A DNA stretch of 40,047 bases. It comes from Oceanospirillaceae bacterium (GTDB taxonomy: Bacteria > Pseudomonadota > Gammaproteobacteria > Pseudomonadales > Balneatricaceae). Made by a program: the position numbers and the translations under genes. Below, piece after piece: positions 32,358 through 39,627 of the stretch (the first letter of the stretch is position 1; each line of letters starts with the position of its first letter). The stretch spans positions 1-40,047 of the forward strand of contig JABSRB010000006.1 in assembly GCA_013215375.1 (NCBI GenBank), read 5' to 3'. The notes under the pieces were generated by a model. It searched no databases and had not been told where the DNA came from. It saw only the letters and a list, made by a program, of their open reading frames with translations.

Positions 32358-33515
32358 TCAATGCCAATTTTTATTAAATTGTTGCGAGCAGTACAAAAAG
32401 CTACCAAGCAGGGCACAGCGATAGCCATTAAGTACATAACAGAGCATTTTGACAATTTTAGGGACGTGGCTGTTGTCAGTCAGTAACCAGGCAAAAAATA
32501 CCGCGGCCAGTTGTAGCAGCGCCAGAATTAACAGCGTCAGATAGCTAGTGGACAAAGCGAGACAGAGTAGAATTTGCAGTAATAACAGAGCCGGCATCAG
32601 CGCCCTCAGGGCTTTGCCACTGGCAAAGTTAAACGCGGTAAATCGATACTTAGGTTGCAGTAAAAAAGCACAGCGCAGTAACTGCTGCAAGTTGCCGGCA
32701 CCAATACGTACTCGGCGGTTGCGCTCTAGAGCTAAATCAGCACATTCAAGCTCTAAGGCGATAATTTGGGTGCTATAAATAGCTTTTTTTCCCTTGGCAA
32801 TAATTGTCATGGGCAGGATGAAATCATCGTTGATAGTGTCTTGTGGCAGCGCGGTAAAATCTTTCGCAGTGAAAAAATACAAGGCACCGTGTACGCCAAT
32901 GGGGCTGCCAAGGAGGGCCTCGGCCTGTTTTATTTTTGTTTGCCACTGCCAGTATTGCTCTTCCCCTGCGGATGCGCTTTGTTCAAGCAAGTAACATCCG
33001 GCCACCACAGACACCTCTGGTTGTAGAAAGTAGCGGGCACTGATTTGCAATGCATCGATGGATATCAGAGCAGAAGTGTCTGATAACGCGATTATCTCGC
33101 CTTTTAGCTGGGGGATATAGCGGTTTAATATGGCTATTTTTCCTGAGTTTTTAGGCTGATTGATCACCGTAATATCCAGCATAGCCACTTGTGAATCGCG
33201 CGCCGCGCGACTGGCAATGATATAGCTATCATCAGTGCAGCCATCACAGACCACTACCACTTCTAATTTATGCGCCGGATAGTCTAAAGCGGCTAAGTTA
33301 TGAATCTTTGCCGCGATAAACTTTGCTTCATTATAAGCGGGCACTAAAATTGAAATGCTCGGCAGCTGTATTTGTGTGACGTATTTACTGATCTTATTTG
33401 CCCGATTAAACCTTGTGCTTCCAGCGAGCTTTAGCAGTAGCGTGGGATAGAGCAAATGATGATAGATAATCAATAACCACGAGGTAAACAATAGCCCCAG
33501 CAAGATGTTTTCCAT
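32358..33515 (-). CDS. Membrane glycosyltransferase, family 2
   Basis: This is a 385-residue processive-type GT2 protein. One N-terminal membrane helix (3-20) and a C-terminal cluster of hydrophobic segments (about 300-380) flank the cytosolic catalytic domain. Visible motifs are ILVPAYNEAKFI (about 55-66), VVCDGCTDDSYI (first acidic motif), SDTSALIS in the DxD position, and NDDFILP in the place of the catalytic (E/D)D motif. The usual QxxRW near the C-terminal side is RNRRVRIGAGNLQQLLR-like. It lies 9 bp after the GT4 gene. It probably adds a sugar to the growing lipid-linked unit; the donor is unknown. Confidence 0.87.
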   Translation of the reverse strand: MENILLGLLFTSWLLIIYHHLLYPTLLLKLAGSTRFNRANKISKYVTQIQLPSISILVPAYNEAKFIAAKIHNLAALDYPAHKLEVVVVCDGCTDDSYIIASRAARDSQVAMLDITVINQPKNSGKIAILNRYIPQLKGEIIALSDTSALISIDALQISARYFLQPEVSVVAGCYLLEQSASAGEEQYWQWQTKIKQAEALLGSPIGVHGALYFFTAKDFTALPQDTINDDFILPMTIIAKGKKAIYSTQIIALELECADLALERNRRVRIGAGNLQQLLRCAFLLQPKYRFTAFNFASGKALRALMPALLLLQILLCLALSTSYLTLLILALLQLAAVFFAWLLTDNSHVPKIVKMLCYVLNGYRCALLGSFLYCSQQFNKNWH

Positions 33516-33524
33516 GCGTTACCC

Positions 33525-34616
33525 CTAAGCTTTTTTAGCGCAAAATAGCTGATTGTAGGCTTTGGCTGTATTTGACAAGCTACCGACATTGAGCGCAAAA
33601 GGACGCGGTGATAAATGCTTATGCAACGAAAGTTGCTTTAATATTGCCCGTTGCAACATCACCGGATTATTCGCTTCAATTAACTGACCAGTAGTCGGGC
33701 AGATAATGCTTTTACAGCCGCCAACATCTGTCAGAATAGTGGGCACAGCACAGGCTTGAGCTTCCAGTGGCGACAGCGGTAACCCCTCATGATTCGAGGC
33801 CAGACAAAACAGGTCGATAGACTGATAAAAAGGTAAAACATCATTAAGTGCCCCTAAAAAATAGACTTTGTCACTGATGCCTAAATCACGACACATATTC
33901 ACTAGTGATTGGCGTAAACTGCCATCACCGGCAAGCACTAGAGAAACATCGGCATCAATACAGCTGATAGAACGCAATAACATTGCGTGATTTTTAACTT
34001 CCTCAAGGCGGGCGGCGCAACCGATCAAAAAACCTCGCTCAGGCAAGCCTAATTTCTTACGCTGCTGCTGTTTTTGATTACCCAGTGGCGGCACAAAACT
34101 ATCGACATCAATGCCGTTTAAAATAACCACCGGATGCTGTTGCGGAAAGTGATGTACCAGCTGCGCAGCCACTTGATGACAATCTGCCACTAGTACTGGT
34201 TTCACTATTTTAAGCAGCTGCCCCTGTAGCGATTGATGTTTTTTATTGAGTAAGTGCCAGGCATCGTGCTCGGTGTGAATATGCGTGGTTAAATGACAGA
34301 TCTTGCCCATAATGCCGGCATAGAATAGTGGCCCGATGTGATGGGTGTGAATCACACTTGGATTTAAGTGTTTAATCAGCGTAAACAATTTACTAAAAGT
34401 CGCCGCATGAATTCCTGGCTCCTTGTTTAAAAAATGCAGTTGAGACTTATAGAGCGCTAGTCTCGGCCAGGCTTTTAACGCCGCTTGCTGCTCGCCCTCT
34501 AAGCTGACTATGTGAATATCGTGCTCTGGTAATAATTGTTTCATCAGTTCCAATGCCATCGTTTCAATGCCACCTGGACGTAAATGTTGCACAACTTGTA
34601 AGATAGTTTGTCTCAT
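33525..34616 (-). CDS. Glycosyltransferase, family 4
   Basis: This is a 363-residue GT-B-fold enzyme. It has LRPGGIETMALEL at the N-terminus (donor loop, about 12-24), HTHHIGPLFYAG in the N-domain, and the C-terminal phosphate/nucleotide-binding motif SNHEGLPLSPLEAQA, which contains the ExxxxxxxE signature. It belongs to the group found in capsule and exopolysaccharide clusters (SypP-like position). AGGAGAGAG lies just before the ATG. It is the third gene of the operon, 46 bp after the chain-length gene. Confidence 0.92.
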   Translation of the reverse strand: MRQTILQVVQHLRPGGIETMALELMKQLLPEHDIHIVSLEGEQQAALKAWPRLALYKSQLHFLNKEPGIHAATFSKLFTLIKHLNPSVIHTHHIGPLFYAGIMGKICHLTTHIHTEHDAWHLLNKKHQSLQGQLLKIVKPVLVADCHQVAAQLVHHFPQQHPVVILNGIDVDSFVPPLGNQKQQQRKKLGLPERGFLIGCAARLEEVKNHAMLLRSISCIDADVSLVLAGDGSLRQSLVNMCRDLGISDKVYFLGALNDVLPFYQSIDLFCLASNHEGLPLSPLEAQACAVPTILTDVGGCKSIICPTTGQLIEANNPVMLQRAILKQLSLHKHLSPRPFALNVGSLSNTAKAYNQLFCAKKA

Positions 34617-34662
34617 CTTCTCTCTCCTTAGCAGGATCGTAAATCACCGCTTGTTACACTGA

Positions 34663-36117
34663 CTAATGGGTTAACGGTGGAATACGACTGATTACGCCGA
34701 CGCCAAGCAATTGCTTTACAACGCTCTTGCGTCTAATGCTAGTGTCTAGTAACTCAGCGACCAGCGCTAAGCCCGAACCTAAACCAACACCGCAGACAAT
34801 GCCGGCGAGTAAAAAAACAGTTAAGGGCAAATTACTGGGGCCCAAAGGCTCAAAGGGCGCATCGATTAATTTAACCCGATCATTCTCTTCTGATTTGCCT
34901 AAAGAGCCGGTAACTCTGGCCAGCTCATAGCGTTCCGCAAGATCTTGATAAATATTTTGTCGCACCTGAATCTCACGTTTTAATTCATTGAGGCGCTGTT
35001 CGTGTACGCCAAAACCATTCACCTTTTTCTGCAGGTTTATGATCGCAAGCTGCAGTGATGAAACCTCAATACTCAGACGCTGTACTTGATCTGCCGAGTG
35101 TTGCAGGCGCTCTAGTTGCACGATTAACAACGGCTGCTGTTTTAGATCAACATCGGTGCTGGTAGTAGTGGCTATCGCCCATAAACGTTCCAATTGTGTC
35201 TCGTTTAAATCGCCATCTACCCTGTTATCACGGTTACTCAACAGCCGATTACGTTCTATTTCTAACGAACGCAAACTGGCTAATAAATTTTTTACCTTCG
35301 AATGTTGGTCAGTGTATCTCGCGCGTAATTGGGTGAGATCGGTGCGTAAAATAACAATGCTCTCTTCTATTTTCCCCACCACCGGGTTGGTTTGAGCAAG
35401 CCTACTTGCCAAACTCTTCTTGGCGGCAATTGCTCCCTGCAGCGACACCTTTTTTTCTGCAAAGCTCAGTTGTAGCTCGTTGAGGCGGTGCACGTTACCG
35501 GCATGTAAATTGGGCAATTCACTGGCAAAACGGTTTTTGTATTGCGCCAGCTTTTGATCAGCGCTGACTAAATCGTCTTTACGCTTTTTAAGCTCAAGTG
35601 CTAAAAAACTCTCGGACTGCATAATAGAAGAGCGTTGCGGCGCCAATACACGCTCGATAAAACTGAGGCTGACGGTGTTGAGCACCTCAATAATATTTTC
35701 CCGATTAGCAGTGAGATACTTAATTTTAATAATGTTATCTCCGACCAACTCAGCGCTAAGGGATTTAGAGAGCTGTTGTATCACCTTGTTTTTCTCTTTC
35801 TTGGTTGAATTGGTTTTAAACATTTTCATTTTCCAGGCTACGCCTGCCAAAATATGACGGCTGTGAAGTAATGCATTGAGTGAATCCATGCGTGATTTCA
35901 AATTGATCGCAATTGATAAGTCTTCTAAAAAAGGATTGTGCTGGGATGCCTCTTGAAACAGCAAAGTGGTCGATGATTCGTATTGCTTGGTTGAAAACAC
36001 CCCGACACTCAAGCTGACAAACGGCATCACCAATATCGGAATAGCGATCAGGTAACGTCTACGCCAAGCGGCCCAAAGGATTGCCGCTACATTTTTACTA
36101 ATTTCACCCCGTGTCAT
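34663..36117 (-). CDS. Wzz/GNVR-type chain-length determinant (SypO-like)
   Basis: This is a 484-residue inner-membrane polysaccharide co-polymerase. A membrane helix lies near residues 22-40, then a Wzz domain. A long coiled-coil periplasmic stretch (about 165-400) includes the family region ELKREIQVRQNIYQDLAERYE and ends in a second membrane helix (about 430-455, VFLLAGIVCGVGLGSGLALV). No tyrosine-kinase domain is fused. The separate CpsD-like protein at 27595-28302 is a possible partner. The ATG shares its A with the upstream stop codon (TAATG), so translation is coupled to the lipoprotein gene. Confidence 0.88.
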   Translation of the reverse strand: MTRGEISKNVAAILWAAWRRRYLIAIPILVMPFVSLSVGVFSTKQYESSTTLLFQEASQHNPFLEDLSIAINLKSRMDSLNALLHSRHILAGVAWKMKMFKTNSTKKEKNKVIQQLSKSLSAELVGDNIIKIKYLTANRENIIEVLNTVSLSFIERVLAPQRSSIMQSESFLALELKKRKDDLVSADQKLAQYKNRFASELPNLHAGNVHRLNELQLSFAEKKVSLQGAIAAKKSLASRLAQTNPVVGKIEESIVILRTDLTQLRARYTDQHSKVKNLLASLRSLEIERNRLLSNRDNRVDGDLNETQLERLWAIATTTSTDVDLKQQPLLIVQLERLQHSADQVQRLSIEVSSLQLAIINLQKKVNGFGVHEQRLNELKREIQVRQNIYQDLAERYELARVTGSLGKSEENDRVKLIDAPFEPLGPSNLPLTVFLLAGIVCGVGLGSGLALVAELLDTSIRRKSVVKQLLGVGVISRIPPLTH

Positions 36118-36638
36118 TACTGAGTGTCCATGACAGAGGAATTAGTACTGACACTGATATATTGCAATGGCTGCGCAGCGCTTACTTGGGCTTCAACATC
36201 TTGTGAAATCAAATCAAAAAAACGTTGAATATTCTGACAGCGATGCAGCGCAATACGAAAACTCTCTATCGCTTGCTCCCCTGAAGCGCCGCACTCTATG
36301 TACAAAAGTTGAAGATCCATAGCGTTAGAGAATTGCTGTAAACGACGTTGATCCAGTGACGAAAGTTCGGTACTTTTTGCTTTAAACAGCAATGCAATGC
36401 GCTGAGCATTTACCACCTTGGAGTGGGGGTAATCGGTCGTTTGGGATTGGCCTTGTGGCATAAACTGCCCACTTTCACCACGGGCATTTGCCAGTAATTG
36501 CTGGATAGACACATTTTTATTAGCCGTTAAATATTGCGGCTGGGAGAGATGCGCAGGCAAATACGAATTAACCGGTGTCGCACAACCAGTTACCAACAAT
36601 AGAAGAAGCGATGCGTTTAAGAGCTTGAATATTTTCAT
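36117..36638 (-). CDS. Small outer-membrane lipoprotein of the polysaccharide operon
   Basis: The 173-residue protein has a lipoprotein signal ending in LVTGCAT (lipobox Cys19). The mature part has one recognisable stretch, IALLFKAKSTELSSLDQRRLQQF, which resembles the start of an OmpA-type peptidoglycan-binding domain. That would fit a SypB-like role, but the domain looks short or divergent. It is the first gene of the operon. GAGGT lies 7 bp before the ATG, and a sigma-54 promoter lies about 55 bp upstream. Confidence 0.75.
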   Translation of the reverse strand: MKIFKLLNASLLLLLVTGCATPVNSYLPAHLSQPQYLTANKNVSIQQLLANARGESGQFMPQGQSQTTDYPHSKVVNAQRIALLFKAKSTELSSLDQRRLQQFSNAMDLQLLYIECGASGEQAIESFRIALHRCQNIQRFFDLISQDVEAQVSAAQPLQYISVSTNSSVMDTQ

Positions 36639-36690
36639 GAATGTGACCTCGCCGATGAAGCTAACTAATAATTAAATGTTGTTAAGTTAG

Positions 36691-36708
36691 AAGCAGAGAA
36701 TAGGCCAA
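36691..36708 (-). promoter_or_regulatory. Sigma-54 promoter of the lipoprotein-Wzz-GT operon
   Basis: On the minus strand the site reads TTGGCCTATTCTCTGCTT, with GG-N10-GC spacing. The expected start near 36681 gives a leader of about 43 nt. It matches the sypA-like promoter in type and orientation, consistent with coactivation by the SypG-like regulator. Confidence 0.7.
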
Positions 36709-36788
36709 CATTGGAAATTAAATTTATGGATAATAAACAGAGGGTTAGGTTAGTGGCGGGTGGGTGATAGCGATGGATTTAGCAATAG

Positions 36789-36814
36789 TCGCATTTTGCG
36801 AAACAAACTGAGAG
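36789..36814 (-). promoter_or_regulatory. Probable SypG enhancer site upstream of the lipoprotein operon
   Basis: CTCTCA, 3 nt, TG on the minus strand leads into the palindrome TCGCAAAATGCGA (36789-36801). This is the same 26-bp layout as at 31065-31090. It lies about 80 bp upstream of the -24 box. Confidence 0.7.
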
Positions 36815-36829
36815 GGGGGATGAAGTTAG

Positions 36830-36876
36830 GAAGCTAGAAGCTAGAAGCTAGAAGCTAGAAGCTAGAAGCTAGAAAG
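36830..36876. repeat. Tandem heptamer array (AGCTAGA)n
   Basis: About six copies of a 7-bp unit, AGCTAGA, occur here, with one diverged unit at the left. As at the other arrays, a copy of the dispersed hairpin repeat lies close by. Confidence 0.85.
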
Positions 36877-36914
36877 CTTGGTGTCGATGCTATTAGGCAT
36901 AGAACTTATTATGT

Positions 36915-37012
36915 TTTTCTCTGTGTAGCGAAGCGCCTCTGTGCTCTCGGTAGTAAATTTATTTCAAACGATTTTTTACTACCACACAGAGCACCTAGGA
37001 CTCAGAGGAAAG
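36915..37012. repeat. Dispersed hairpin repeat copy
   Basis: The left arm is TCTCTGTGTAGCGAAGCGCC and the right arm ACTACCACACAGAGCACC, around an AT-rich loop. It has the same orientation as the copies at 2034-2253 and is somewhat diverged. Together with the adjacent heptamer array it fills the gap between the polysaccharide operon and the integrase fragment. Confidence 0.8.
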
Positions 37013-37108
37013 ATTAGTGCTTAGAGATTTGGTCTTACGTTAGTTTTTATTGATACATAGATTGAAACTGTTGGTTAATTGATTTGAAACCCGAAACCTG
37101 AATTTTCT

Positions 37109-37296
37109 CTAAGAAGAGAGAGTGGTTAAGGGGCTGATAACACCATTAGCTCCCGCTTGAATGACGTGAGTATAGATTTGGGTGATACGTAAATCACTGT
37201 GGCCTAACTGTTCTTGGACAGTACGGATATCGGTACCGCGCTGTAGTAGCTGGGTGGCGAAGGAGTGGCGTAATGTATGAGCAAACAGCTGGCTTT
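37109..37296 (-). pseudogene. 3' fragment of a second IntI-like integrase gene
   Basis: The minus strand reads an open C-terminal integrase end, [18 protein letters not shown], then [20 protein letters not shown], ending in a stop at 37109-37111. It aligns throughout with the last 60 or so residues of the adjacent intact integrase, with several substitutions and a different tail (PLTTLSS). It carries the catalytic His, Arg, His and Tyr but lacks everything before them. It begins exactly at the stop codon of the intact gene, so it is a relic of a related copy brought together by recombination or insertion. Confidence 0.88.
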
Positions 37297-38271
37297 TTAA
37301 AGATCACCCAAACTGCTTAGTGGGCTGATTACTCCGTTGGCTCCAGCTTGAATGACATGAGTATAAATTTGTGTCGTTCTAATATCGGTATGCCCTAGTT
37401 GCTCCTGCACTGTGCGAATGTCAGCGCCACGTTGCAGCAAGTGGGTGGCAAAAGAATGGCGTAAAGTATGGGCGGTAACCTGTTTTTCAATACCAGCCCT
37501 TTGAGCAGTTTTCTTTATCGCTTTTTGGAAAGTAGTGGCATCAATATGCTGTCTTCTCAGTTTATTAACTCTGGGATCAATACTCAAATAGTTAGAGGGG
37601 AATAAATAGTGCCAAAGCAATTCGAATTCTGCTTTAGGGTATTTCCTAGCCAAGGCAAAAGGTAAATATACTCCGGCATAGGCTGGGTTTAACAAATCGG
37701 CGTCAAAATGTTTCCTAGCAGTGCTTATATGTTCTTTTATATCATGTGTTAATTCTTTAGCGAGGGTGACCCTCCTATGTTTACCGCCCTTGGCGTTAAA
37801 TATACTCAATGTGAAATAGTGCAGATCAATATCTTTAATGCGCAATCGTATCGCCTCCATAAGTCGTAAGCCGCTGCCATACATCAGTTTTGCTTGAAGT
37901 TGATGTTTTTGTGGCATCAGCACCAGCAATCTTTTTATTTCATCGGTTGTTAAAACCGTAGGTAGTTTGGGCTGGCGTTTACTATTGCGAAAGTTCATAT
38001 TTAAGGCTAGTGGTCTTTTGATTATCTCTCGGTAGAGAAATACCACTGCGTTTAATGCCACAGCTTGAGTACTCGCAGCAACGTTTCTCTCGACAATTAA
38101 AAAAGTAAGAAAGGCCTCAACGTTAGCTTCTGTGAGTTGAGCTGGATGAGTTTTTTGATTGTAATTGATAAAAAACTTTATCCAATAGAGGTAGGTTTCA
38201 ACCGTTTTCATGGCAAAGTTTCTAGCGAGCATAAACTCACGAATATGAGTTAAGAAAGGTGAACGTGACAT
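37297..38271 (-). CDS. intI: Integron-type integrase (IntI family tyrosine recombinase)
   Basis: This is a 324-residue tyrosine recombinase. An N-terminal SAM-like domain (1-90) precedes the catalytic domain. Residues are Arg136 (GSGLRLME), His268 and Arg271 (AHTLRHSF), His294 (QLGHTD) and nucleophile Tyr303 (QIYTHV). The IntI-specific insertion is clear at about 215-243 ([20 protein letters not shown]), so this is not an ordinary phage or XerC-type integrase. The frame is open to 38325, but that extension runs into the IS1595 end. ATG 38271 follows AAGGAG by 6 bp and is the true start. The promoter side carries a LexA box split by the IS. No attC array is recognisable in the window. Some IS91-type elements are reported to carry similar integrases, an alternative origin. 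Confidence 0.88.
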   Translation of the reverse strand: MSRSPFLTHIREFMLARNFAMKTVETYLYWIKFFINYNQKTHPAQLTEANVEAFLTFLIVERNVAASTQAVALNAVVFLYREIIKRPLALNMNFRNSKRQPKLPTVLTTDEIKRLLVLMPQKHQLQAKLMYGSGLRLMEAIRLRIKDIDLHYFTLSIFNAKGGKHRRVTLAKELTHDIKEHISTARKHFDADLLNPAYAGVYLPFALARKYPKAEFELLWHYLFPSNYLSIDPRVNKLRRQHIDATTFQKAIKKTAQRAGIEKQVTAHTLRHSFATHLLQRGADIRTVQEQLGHTDIRTTQIYTHVIQAGANGVISPLSSLGDL

Positions 38272-38290
38272 AAACATCTCCTTTTTATAA

Positions 38291-38302
38291 CTGTATGTAT
38301 AT
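38291..38302. promoter_or_regulatory. Left part of a LexA (SOS) box split by IS1595 insertion
   Basis: CTGT (38291-38294) plus the left target duplicate ATGTATAT (38295-38302) lie 20 bp upstream of the integrase ATG. Joined to ACAG at 39356-39359, the pre-insertion sequence is CTGTATGTATATACAG, a perfect CTGT-N8-ACAG LexA operator. In the present state neither half is a complete box. Confidence 0.85.
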
Positions 38303-39347
38303 AAGGGGTATCCCCTTAGCTCCACAGCAGTGATTTTCGGCTATCATCTTATAATATCGTTATACGTAACAGGCTCTGTAACTACTGATTGTTGAAGTAA
38401 TCTATAAAAGAGTAATCCTCGCGATTTGGATGATCTCCGATTAAAACGAAAGACATATTCATCTAAGTAATAATCTAGCTGATGTGGCTGTACCGATCCG
38501 TGATGCGTACCCAACAACCAACGCTGCAATAATGATGCAACGCGGTGAATAGCTGGCATGGATTTGTGCGCTGGAATGTCAGAACCTAAATGCACTGTGG
38601 CCTTATGTTTAAAACCGACACTTTCAAGCTTGTTATAGGCAGGAGAACCATCTGTATGGACGATGGATTTAGGCTGCACATTATCTTGAACAAAAGGAAT
38701 TAAATGCTCAGAATCGCCTTTATCGATCCTTCTGATGCGAACTCTACCAAACCCTTTGGGTGAATGTACTTCTACTGCAATAACAACAAGGATTTTACTA
38801 GTATTACTCTTTCGCCCCTTTGGTGATATAGGCTGTAGCCGATCAGTTAAAGCTAAACATGTTTCATCAACTTCGACGAGTCCAGACAATAAACTGCGAT
38901 CAGCAAGTACCATAGCCCGCCTCAATCTGTGCAGCATCGTCCAAGCTGTTTCATAGCTATTAATACCTAAAACTCTTTGTAATCCAAGCGCGCTAACCCC
39001 GTGCTTTTGATTAGTAATATACCAAATAGCAGCAAACCAAACACGAAGTTCTGTACGTGTTTTATTGAATATTGTTCCCGCTGTTACTGTGGCCTGATAC
39101 TTACAAAAACTACAAATAAATCTAGCTCGGCTAGACTTCATTGTAGTGTCAGATTGCTGACATTTAGGGCATATAAAACCAGTAGGCCATCTAAGATTTT
39201 CTAGGTAATTACGGCACAACTCTTCGGAATGGAACCAATCAAGATATTGGCTCCAATTTGTTGGGTAATCTATACTTGGAATAGGCTTTGTTTTTAAGGG
39301 GAGCATTCAATCATTTTATGCGTTTTGGAGCTAAGGGGATACCCCTT
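38303..39347 (-). mobile_element. Complete IS1595-family insertion sequence (1045 bp)
   Basis: The ends are perfect 22-bp inverted repeats (38303-38324 and 39326-39347, outer end AAGGGGTATCCCCTTAGC). They are flanked by identical 8-bp direct repeats ATGTATAT (38295-38302 and 39348-39355). The 8-bp duplication and transposase type fit the IS1595 family. Perfect repeats and an intact transposase indicate a recent, probably active insertion. Confidence 0.93.
38344..39306 (-). CDS. IS1595-family (ISXO2-like) transposase
   Basis: This is a 320-residue transposase. An N-terminal zinc ribbon (CPKCQ about 47-51 and CSFC about 70-73) precedes the DDE-type domain with VDETC, VHTDGSPAYN and the late motif HRVASLLQRWLLGTHHG typical of the ISXO2-like domain. 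Length is normal and no frameshift is seen. The gene fills the IS between its inverted repeats and is oriented like intI, so transcription leaving the IS toward 38303 could enter intI. Confidence 0.92.
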   Translation of the reverse strand: MLPLKTKPIPSIDYPTNWSQYLDWFHSEELCRNYLENLRWPTGFICPKCQQSDTTMKSSRARFICSFCKYQATVTAGTIFNKTRTELRVWFAAIWYITNQKHGVSALGLQRVLGINSYETAWTMLHRLRRAMVLADRSLLSGLVEVDETCLALTDRLQPISPKGRKSNTSKILVVIAVEVHSPKGFGRVRIRRIDKGDSEHLIPFVQDNVQPKSIVHTDGSPAYNKLESVGFKHKATVHLGSDIPAHKSMPAIHRVASLLQRWLLGTHHGSVQPHQLDYYLDEYVFRFNRRSSKSRGLLFYRLLQQSVVTEPVTYNDIIR

Positions 39348-39355
39348 ATGTATAT

Positions 39356-39627
39356 ACAGCTTTAAGGGTTTTGTCAAGATTTTGTTGTTATCATGAATAG
39401 CGCCGTATTTGTACAGAGGCTGGTTCCGGTATTAACTAGTAATATATTGAAAGTTAGTGTTAATATCCTATTAATTAAAAAATATAAAACATGATAGGTT
39501 GCAAAAGCGCCATGTTTAAACATTGCACTTTTGCAATATAATAAGTTGTTAAATCTGCCGAGCGAGCTCGGGGAGGCGGCTGAACTCTTGTCTCAATAGC
39601 TGACAATATAGTAAGCTGTATCGCGTT
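39356..39627. other. Former integrase promoter region and IS91-element end, no gene
   Basis: The stretch starts with ACAG, the right half of the split LexA box. At 39499-39536 lies a 38-bp palindromic structure: TTGCAAAAG and CTTTTGCAA flank the 12-bp palindrome ATGTTTAAACAT. A GC-rich hairpin CCGAG-cgag-CTCGG is at 39558-39571. Isolated GTTAAAT (about 39549) and GTTTAAC (about 39634) resemble integron core sites but are not arranged as an attC. The hairpins may be the end of the IS91-type element. Confidence 0.5.

Noticed and set aside
38272-38325. N-terminal extension of the integrase to 38325
   Set aside because: The extra codons run through the LexA half-site and into the IS1595 inverted repeat. 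The ATG at 38271 has a clear AAGGAG and gives the normal IntI length.
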